This document shows, in pieces, positions 56,201 through 64,000 of a stretch of DNA of 64,000 bases; positions within the stretch are counted from its first letter, which is position 1; the number at the start of each line of letters is the position of its first letter. The stretch is from Rhinopithecus roxellana. Lineage: Eukaryota; Chordata; Mammalia; Primates; Cercopithecidae. The position numbers were made by a program, and so were the translations under genes. The stretch spans positions 38,525,711-38,589,710 of the forward strand of contig NC_044565.1 in assembly GCF_007565055.1 (NCBI RefSeq). Direction: 5' to 3'. Under the pieces are notes generated by a model. That model was not told the origin of the DNA. It saw only the letters and a program-made list of their open reading frames with translations, and did not search any database.

Positions 56201-59200
56201 TTTAAAGAAGATTCAATACTACATATGGCATAAGTAAACATGGTTATTTTATCTAATTTTTAAATGTAGAGACTTTTTTTAAAAAAACATAAATTTTGAG
56301 CAATCAGAATAAAAAGTTATATTGCAAAAGGAGTTCCTCAAATTTAGGGTATGTGAAACTAAGTACCCAAACTTAATCTGACACATAGTCACTTAAAGTG
56401 TTTTTACTTTCACACATACAATGATTAAAAACAATAATCAGTTTGAAGAAAGGTTTACTTAAGATATGAACACATAGGAAGAGTTAGTGAGAAATGTAAA
56501 CAGTTGTCTATCCTGTCTTTTCATAATTGTTATAAAAATCACTTTTCTAAATAAAACTATTTATCAAGCTACCAAGAAATACTAGTTGTAGCAATTTTGT
56601 TTCTCACAACACCTGTTAGATTTAAGAATGCAGGAAGTCAAAACCAGTAACATAATTTAACCATATTGTGACTGACTTTTGAGTAGATGTTCGCTAATCA
56701 TGTCCACCAACACAGGATGGAGTGAAGAAAAATAAAGATTTATAGGGGAAAATGCTGTGGATTATTTAGAAACCAGCCACTAAGAGAAGAAAAGGCTGGA
56801 TTTTAAGTCAGTTCTTAGCTCTCTGTTTTATTCCTAAATTGCTAAGACAACAACTTACAAAGAAAGAGATGGAAATTAGGAGAGCAAAGATAAGAAATAC
56901 TGGCCACATATGATCTGGACATTCTAGGACTTGTGTACAAACTTATAGCAAACAAGACTTCAAATCCAGGCCTTAACTGCACAGATAGTTCCTCTGACAT
57001 AAAAACGTATTCCTTTTCCTCTTCTTTTTCCTCCTTCTTAACACATGTTTGGCAACCATTGTTTATTTCAGTTGGAGCTAAATTATACCCCTCTTGCATT
57101 TTCCCCCATTGGAGAATAAAGACACTTAGTGTTTTCTATTTCTCTTTTCTTGATTTTGTAGATATGCAGCATAGAGCCTTATTTACAAAGTAAGAATCAC
57201 TGCCAATTTAGACTTACTCTTTTCAATATCCTGAAAGGTAGTAAGACCATTCCACCAAATTAAATTAAGCAATCTCGGGTGGTTCCCTTCAATTTTACTT
57301 CATCTTTACCACACACACCCCTAGTCATCACTTTCATTTTACATGATCTACTTGTTGACATACATGCATTGAAATCTACTTCCAAACTCAACTCTGAACC
57401 TAGTCACAAAAACTGTCCTTAAATCAACATGACCATTGCAAAAGACTGGGTGAATGATGGCTTTTGTATAATAATCCAAAGCCCTATAGATTTTCACTAG
57501 TTCAAGCTGTCGCTGGAGAAAATTCCAAAGTGAGAGTCACTGCAGCGGAAATGGAGGTCTCCTCATAGCTCACACCTGCAAAGCAGTTTTGTGAATGGTT
57601 GAAAAAAAGTCAATCATTGTGGAAATGTTTAGTTAATAAACACACTAATCTTTTATACTTATCCAAAACTATCAGTTCTAAAAACACTCATATGACCTAG
57701 GCATAAGGCATCATTTAAAATAAGAAATGTAATAACATTAATGAACTTATAAACTTAGTCTACCCTAAATGCAAACAAATAGCAACCTAAAAAAATTATA
57801 CAACATGTATATGTTCAAAAGAAAAATGCTAAATTAAAATCAATTTATTGATATGATGGAATTATAATTTTCCTTTTTAATATCCCACCATTGTCATTAT
57901 GTTGGCTGTGTAATAAATATTACAATTTTTAAAGATACACTAAGTGCTAATAAAAAGTAAGTCTAAAGAACAAAAAGCTATAATTTTATTTGCATACTAT
58001 TCCTGACACATCTAATTCACAGAATCTGTTACAATAGATGTCTTCTTCAGTCATAAAACTAAGAACACTGTAGGTAAGCAGGGCTTATTTAAATGTCTCA
58101 CTCAAAGTATACTGAGAGTGAAATTAATTGGACACACACCCATTTATTGGGGTGTTTATAAACACATAGCATCTTGCTGGGTATCGTTTGAGTGTATAAA
58201 AAGACACACCCTTTCAAACCTTAAGTAGCAGTGTAAAATTAGCAGAGAGATACAAGACTATCACATGAAAAATTAAATAACTGAGTAAGGTCAAATTTTT
58301 TTAAAATCCATAAATATAGTATATAAATAAGCGATGAGTTCATTTATCAAACACTCATTGAGGGTCTACTATTTGCAAAGAATTCTTCTAAGTGCAGAAA
58401 TCAATTATATAGTTAGATTTCTGCCATTCCAAAACTAAACAAAAAGACAAGATGTTTTGAAGAGGAGAATATGAACCACTAATATATCTGACTATGGACT
58501 CACTGCCTAGGAGTTAGCCCTGCTCCTCAAGGAGCAGCTATTTAAAAAGAAGAGAAAGAAAGGCACTAATATATCTGGACTGTAGAACATTACTGGCTTA
58601 GAGGGGCAGATCTCATGTTATGGTACAATCATTCTGTAGCTCACATAACTGGAAATACATGCCCTATTCTTTAAATTGGCTTAGACAGCAGCATATGTAC
58701 TACTTTAATTAACTGCAGCAACTGACATACCTTAAAAGTAGATGCAGAGATCTGAAATAATGAACTGTAAGTAGTACTTGTGAACCAATATTAATCCAAG
58801 TTTAACCTATATATAACAAAGTGTCTAATGTTGTATCTAGATGGCAAGAAGGCTGAGTATAACACAACTGTATTCAGAAATTCTGAAACACTTTATGAGT
58901 AAACTTCTAATTAATTAGCAATATGAAGAGAACAAGTATTGCTGCTGAGTATTATTTTTTGGCCAGGACAGAAATTTATACATTAACATTAAAAATAACC
59001 CTGTTTTAAAGCAATCTCTAGATATCTAAACTACCATCATAAATATTACTAAATAACATTTGGGCAGTATTCTTGAACAAATCATATTTCTACACTTCCT
59101 TGTTTTAATAATTTATAAATATAAAACTACATATTGTAATCATTCTATAAAGAAAACTTCAAGTGGCCACTTACAGATATTTAAAACGTCATTAAAATTT

Positions 59201-59719
59201 TTGTCTTAGAAAGTTTAATCAAACTTTGTTCCCTAACAAACTTGACATCATAACCTATTTTTTATTTTTGAAACTTTTAACCTCAGATATTTTTCACTCG
59301 ATTACAGAATTTAAAACTTTATAATAAACATCTTTTAAAATGAAACTAAAATATTCATATATTATTCAAAAATGTATTTTCCAAAAATATTAGCAAAGTC
59401 TATGATTAAGTGGGATTTTAGATTTTAAAATGTAGCTAGTATATGCAGCACATGATCTGAAGCAGGGAATCACATGCATTGAACTTAAATGAATAATCCA
59501 GATATGGCTGCTGGCTATTTTGGTCTTATTTTCTTTAAATACTATCAAATTATCTACCTCAGTAAAACTGATGTTTATCTTTAAAACCTTTCATTACAAA
59601 TTTTTTCTTTAAAAAAATTCAATATTTCTAAAACTATTTGAAGAGATATAAAAAGCAAACATTTAAAAGCATGTTATCACATGCATGTGCTACTTAAAGT
59701 TGGTATATAGAGCCTCAGT
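53226..59719. other. Long AT-rich intron, nothing recognised
   Basis: A 24-base A run at 54063-54086 and several T runs near 55800-55860. Two overlapping + frames at 55382-55734 and short frames elsewhere have no recognisable product. A weak MIR-like phrase is near 58340-58400. Unusually poor in Alu and L1 compared with the rest of the window. Confidence 0.55.
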
Positions 59720-59885
59720 CTGGGAGTGAAGAAAATGAATGAAAATGAATAGTTTACCACTCATTAGCAATATGACTTTGGGCTAGTTACCAGATGATAT
59801 TGTAGTTTCCTTATCTGAAAATGAGCAAGGAGAATTTTATGATTTCTAAGTTTCCTTCTAGCTCTAAATTTCTGTGATTTAATTA
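59720..59885 (-). repeat. MIR-type fragment
   Basis: CTCATTAGCAATATGACTTTGGGCTAGTTACC ... TTCCTTATCTGAAAATGAGCAAGG ... TCTAAGTTTCCTTCTAGCTCTAAATTTCTGTGATT is the MIR core in reverse. Confidence 0.75.
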
Positions 59886-60979
59886 TTCTAATTCAGAAAC
59901 CCACATCTACATTAAGAAACTAGATTTTAATGTTATAAAGTAACATAATAGTGAGTTAAAACTTAAAACAACAAAAATATTTCAACACTAATTTGAAATA
60001 GATTAACTGCCTGAAAGCAATGCTTTCAAGATAAAACACAGGAGACAATAATTGAACAGGGTTGTATTCATTTAATAATGGTATAAACACTAATATCAAC
60101 AAAACAGGATATTTCACTGATGGGTACCTCTTGTAGAAACAGTCAACTTGTCGCAAAGTCAAAATCTATAAAGTAACAAGAGAATTATACTAAAATATTT
60201 TAGACCTTACTTTTCAAATGGAGTTCTGTTGCACCCTGTATAACTTACATGTAGAAACTAAAATTATTTAGAATTAATGATTACCAAAGTTACAACATAA
60301 CAAGTGTGTATAGGAATAGAGCTTATTTCTTTTAATAACACATAATCCTTATATAAATTAACACTATTTTCTGTAAAGCTGTGCAGATCTCTAAATGTTT
60401 AATGTTTAAACATGCCACCAACAAGCATCTGACTAATAAAATGCAACTTCAAATAAAGGGAAACAATTTACTTCCTATTGTCATCTGATACAGGTACTGC
60501 TGGAATTCAATTTCCTTTCAAAGGTGTGCTTTTCTCAAAGAACATCCAACCACCCACACATTATTTAAAAAACAAAACAAAACAAACAACAAAAAACCTT
60601 TGTGTTAGAAATTGTCCCAGAACTGTATTTTGACATTTTTAGCAACCTGACAAACCACTCTGTTTGCTTTCTTCCGCCAATACAAATCAAGCCAAGGAGT
60701 AGTTTCTTCATTTATTTCATTCAATGTCACAAGACTACATTATGTCAGGGTAAAGGTCAATCATCAAGAAGGCATGCTGCTGCTACAGTGGAAATATAAA
60801 TATTCACCTGGGCCTTATTTCAAAGACTGGCTCACTGAAACTAACAAGGCCTATAAAACTAGGAGGATGTGGGAAAACAATGTGTAAGAAACATTTTTCT
60901 CACCAAATTATATCCACTGACATCATATAGCAAACTAAAGGTGGTACTTTGAAAACAAGTAAGTTTTAGGTAATTGGTA

Positions 60980-61291
60980 TCAGAAAGGGGTTTTTCCTAG
61001 TTCTTTTAACAATCTCATGTTTTTTAAAATTTGCAGGAGTGCTACCCTGCAGGCATCTGTGACAGCATCACGAGGTTTCATATTTAGTGTGGGTGGTTGG
61101 ATAAAATTGGACATTGACCAGTTTTGTGTGTGCTGAAAGGCACCAGGCTGGAACACTGTATTCAGCACTGGGTATGAGACTGCCAGTGCAGTGGGTTGGA
61201 AGATGTATGCATTGGCACTCAGTGTGGAACCAGGAGGCTTACTTAAAAGGTTACTGCAATCTTGACTTTGGCAGCTGTCGTCTTTAAGTGA
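60980..61291 (-). other. Unidentified minus-strand open frame of 103 codons
   Basis: From a TGA at 61292-61294 the frame is open to a stop at 60980-60982. It reads SLKDDSCQSQDCSNLLSKPP... with ...VLNTVFQPGAFQHTQNW... and ...KPRDAVTDACRVALLQI.... The first ATG is at 61168. The composition is protein-like, with few low-complexity stretches. I cannot assign a family. The same strand as EHBP1. The start overlaps the left arm of the inverted repeat. It could be an old retrocopy, an unannotated exon or chance. Confidence 0.35.
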
Positions 61292-61421
61292 TCATGAAGA
61301 GTTAAGAGTGAAATCCAGAGTCAGATCTCTGAAGATCAGAAGTTGTGCATGTTTGAGGCACTAACCGTCCTTTATAACACTGTGTCCTCAGAAACAGAAA
61401 GTAGGGAGTAGGCCTTTTGGT
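61260..61421 (+). repeat. Inverted repeat, left arm
   Basis: CTTTGGCAGCTGTCGTCTTT, GATCATGAAGAGTTAA, GAAGTTGTGCATGTTTGAG and GGAGTAGGCCTTTTGG are repeated in reverse at 61715-61880. About 75-80 percent identity over about 165 bp. Confidence 0.9.
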
Positions 61422-61436
61422 GGGTGGGTGGGTGGG
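61422..61436 (+). other. G-quadruplex motif at the loop edge
   Basis: GGGTGGGTGGGTGGG, four G3 runs with single-T loops, a type known to fold into very stable parallel quadruplexes. It lies directly after the left arm of the inverted repeat. Confidence 0.85.
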
Positions 61437-61714
61437 AGAGGTGTTACATAGTTGAGAAAGTCATATTTTTAAAACACTCAGCTAAACTTAACTCTGTCAA
61501 CTTTCAAGGTGGCATTTAAATTAAAACGTCAGCAGATGTAATTACGTAAATAGATGAAAGAACTTTGTAATACTTTACCAAGTTAGGAACTCCAAGGTCT
61601 TTTTCTACTACATATATATATGTTTTTGTCTTTCCAATGTACATTCTGAACCCTTTGCCTCCAAAAGCAATTTGAAATGGCTATGCAGTCTCACAGAGCA
61701 CTCTTCTTAATGGC

Positions 61715-61880
61715 AACAGCCAAAAGACTACTCCATTCTATCTATTCTTGACGACTGGATATTATAAAGAGCCAACAATATCTCAAACATGCACAACTTC
61801 TAGTCTCCATAGGTGTGACTCTGGATCTAAGGTTTAACTCTTCATGATCACTAAAAGAAGAGAGCTGCCAAAGACAAGAC
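61715..61880 (-). repeat. Inverted repeat, right arm
   Basis: Reverse complement carries CTTTGGCAGCTCTCTTCTTT, GATCATGAAGAGTTAA, GAAGTTGTGCATGTTTGAG and GGAGTAGTCTTTTGG in the same order as the left arm. The loop is about 290 bp. Confidence 0.9.
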
Positions 61881-62044
61881 ATTTTCACAGGACATATGCT
61901 TTTCACAGTGACTCCTCTCACGTTCCCGACCACCAGTAAATCAAATATTTTCCCCACCAGAGCTAAAATATGGTAACACAGAAATTCATGCACAGATGTT
62001 TCACAGATCTCTGCTACAGCATCTAATACATCTAATAGGGTCAC
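61742..62044 (-). other. Unidentified minus-strand open frame of 100 codons
   Basis: Starts MTLLDVLDAVAEICETS, continues ...ILALVGKIFDLLVVGN..., and its C-terminal third (SDHEELNLRSRV...) lies in the right arm. No family assigned. The arm part also has a homologous frame (SDHEELRVKSRV) on the plus strand in the left arm. That is expected from the inverted duplication and does not by itself prove coding. Confidence 0.3.
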
Positions 62045-64000
62045 AGCGTGCCTTCAACATCTGCAATTAGTAATGAAGGTACTGGAACGGTATGACCTAT
62101 TAGGTGTAAATTAAATATAGGTTTCTGTTAAAGATCAAGCCTTTTGGTAAAGCCTCAGAAACAGGTATGAAGAATATAAAAACAAAATTAAGTAAAATAA
62201 TTTCTTAGTAATAACAAAACAATTGCTTTTCTTAAGCGAAAGGAGGCAAAAAAGCCTCTTATAAATTAGTATGATAAAGTTCAAAGGAAAAATATACAGT
62301 TAAACTGGAATTTCAAGCTTCTAGATTCCAGAAACAGGGTTATTTTAAGTGTCCTAATTTTCTAGAAAATAACAACAGGGTTTTTTTGTACATAGGAAAA
62401 GTCCATAACATGATTATTACTCTGGGTGACAGATTAATAGACATGTGCAATACCCACCCCTCCACCTATACTATCAAAGTTTAGTTCTTTTAATTGGAAG
62501 AATCTAGTTTTAAGGGAGAAAACATCACAACACACACTAATTATGACTGCACCCCCTAATGGGCAGAAGTTGGGTCATTTAAATAAGAGAAAACATAGAA
62601 ATATTTTATATTGGAATAGGAAAGGCCATATAAACCTTTAAATATACACTATTTCATCGGCTAGCATATTTTTAAGCAGTGTTAGAAAAATATTACAGAA
62701 TTATTCTATAATTATAGAAACATCATTTGCCTATGAAAAAAAAACAATCCTAAACCACTTAATTTAAAAAGAGGCATTCTTTAAAAATCCCTTTCCTGGC
62801 ATTAAAAATAAACTGTCACTAAAAAGCAGAAAAAAATTCTCCCAAAGCCTTCTATCTAAAACACAATTCATATTTTGATGTAAAGAAACCATCCTACTTC
62901 ATTCCCCCAAATCACAACCTTAAAGAGTTGCTACTTAAATATTAGCCAGTGCTCTGTGAACCATTTTATATTAAAATTGGATAGTTCTAAACATCACAAA
63001 TATAAAAAGTATTGTTTGACACAGTGCCATTTTGATGATAAATTGCAATCTATAGCTCAAATAATTCTACCCAGGGATTAACATTTCAGAGGCTGAGCCA
63101 GAGATTATGTGTGTGGATCTTGAATTTCATCATCTCCCTTTGGCACAATAGCTTATTCTTCCTTTTTTCATCTATTCTCTCATGAAGGGTCAGGAAAGCT
63201 TAGCCTTGCTGTTGCATTCATTTCATCTCTACATTAACCAGATACCTTGCAGTCTTTAGTTCTTATGTGTTATTCCATTACAACTACTATGCTGCACTGT
63301 GCTATGGTTAATGAGGTTTGTACCAAATCAAAGGGTGCCATCAAGTGGTTATAATACTCTAAACAGCATTACACTAAACGACTATTGCAGATAGGCTTTC
63401 TTCAATATAGACAAACTTGCCATGCCTCTATGAAAGAATACATTAATGGAGCGAGAGGGTTGGAGGGGCAGCAGTGCAGTGTGGGGTGGTGCAGGAGGGA
63501 CAACAGGAGTATCAATATTAATTGTTGTTTTGTATTTTCTATCCTCAGGGATTTCTTTTTCTGCATATTATATTTATAAAATATAACTTTAGAACCATTG
63601 TTAAAATTAATTATGTCAGCAGATTATCAAATGATATTTATCAGGTATAATTCAAGCATGGCAGCAGAACTGGGAAGTAAAATTTATCAGTCAAAAATCA
63701 TGACTATACTGATAGGAGCTTATTTCTGAAAATAAGCAATAATAGTGCACATACTTAAAGAAAGACAGTGTCTTGTCAGATTCATTTCCTATTGCTAATG
63801 AAAACTTGCAAGGCTATGAAATAGAGCCAGTAATATTTGTTTTATTTCATACAGCCATGCCTAAGGTCTAACAAGGAACATAGCAGTTAAAGTGAGAACA
63901 CATTTTCAGTTATTTAAAACTTTCAACAGTCTACTCAACAGGCTACAGGGGTCATTTAGAGTTTTGAAGATAGGAATCAAGAACTGCTCTTAGAAAACAC
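62045..64000. other. Intron, nothing recognised
   Basis: AT-rich unique sequence; the + frame at 63385-63579 has no recognisable product. Confidence 0.5.

Larger units (their letters stand above)
1..64000 (-). other. EHBP1: EHBP1 transcription unit (partial; introns plus two coding exons)
   Basis: Two minus-strand exons at 28924-29105 and 24079-24218 join in phase and match consecutive parts of EHBP1. The preceding exon (encoding the residues before ESPSG) and the following exon (encoding the residues after KAAKIT) were looked for by eye on the minus strand and not found. The gene should therefore run off both ends of the window. In this reading 29106-64000 is the upstream intron, 24219-28923 the intron between the two exons, and 1-24078 part of the downstream intron. 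No other host gene was recognised. That the gene spans the whole window is inference; the exons themselves are direct observation. Confidence 0.8.

Noticed and set aside
57485..57590. Exon-like minus-strand stretch (TTTGCAG/GTGTGAGC with about 24 open codons)
   Set aside because: Short, no donor in frame before the stop, and no protein match I can name.
1..64000. CRISPR array, bacterial operon, tRNA, rRNA or snRNA genes
   Set aside because: No regularly spaced direct repeats with unique spacers. No tRNA, U6, 7SK or Y RNA hallmark was found on reading both strands.

Overview
The window is primate nuclear DNA, most likely from an Old World monkey (macaque, baboon or guenon type). It is AT-rich and intron-like, and is filled with Alu, L1, L2, MIR, Tigger, hAT and MaLR repeats. 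Two observations point to a cercopithecoid. The youngest L1 copies carry a 3' UTR and an ORF1p C-terminus unlike human L1. An AluY at 22629-22931 carries changes (CTCAAGCC, GCGTAAAC-like, GATCCGGCC) that I associate with monkey AluYRa-type subfamilies. The species call is inference.

The only cellular gene recognised is EHBP1 (EH-domain-binding protein 1), on the minus strand. Two consecutive coding exons are present, 28924-29105 and 24079-24218. They join in phase and encode the end of the N-terminal C2-like domain and the start of the acidic linker. Everything else is treated as EHBP1 intron: the upstream intron fills 29106-64000, a 4.7-kb intron separates the exons, and the downstream intron fills 1-24078.

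Layout. 1-1318: minus-strand 5'-truncated young L1. 1319-5344: old intronic sequence with L2 and a local tandem duplication. 5345-14175: a three-layer nest, in which an ancient minus-strand L1M holds an Alu, and that Alu holds a full-length L1 (6054-12293) with intact ORF1 and ORF2. 17971-18649: old LTR split by an Alu, followed by a GA-rich tract. 19702-22228: MER2 and Tigger1 abutting on one TA. 22303-22948: two Alus at one site. 24441-25975: older L1 split by an Alu. 32455-33270: L1 patchwork followed by a near-perfect 118-bp-arm palindrome. 33600-36360: L2 and a hAT transposase relic hit by a short young L1. 36437-39010: near-complete MaLR element with two LTRs. 41081-48340: L1M remnants riddled with Alus, a MER2 and an AAGG tract. 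48435-53225: MER5A, Alus and MIRs. 53226-64000: mostly featureless intron, except an inverted-repeat module with open frames and a G-quadruplex motif at 60980-62044.

The full-length L1 is the most active-looking element. It keeps the catalytic residues of endonuclease, reverse transcriptase and the Cys-rich domain, four ORF1p phosphosites, a 63-bp inter-ORF spacer, and a roughly 130-bp 5' UTR segment lost in human L1Hs. It lies antisense to EHBP1, so its antisense promoter would fire in the EHBP1 sense direction. Nothing seen here amounts to a new enzymatic or defence system; the least explained segments are 60980-62044 and 50697-51035.
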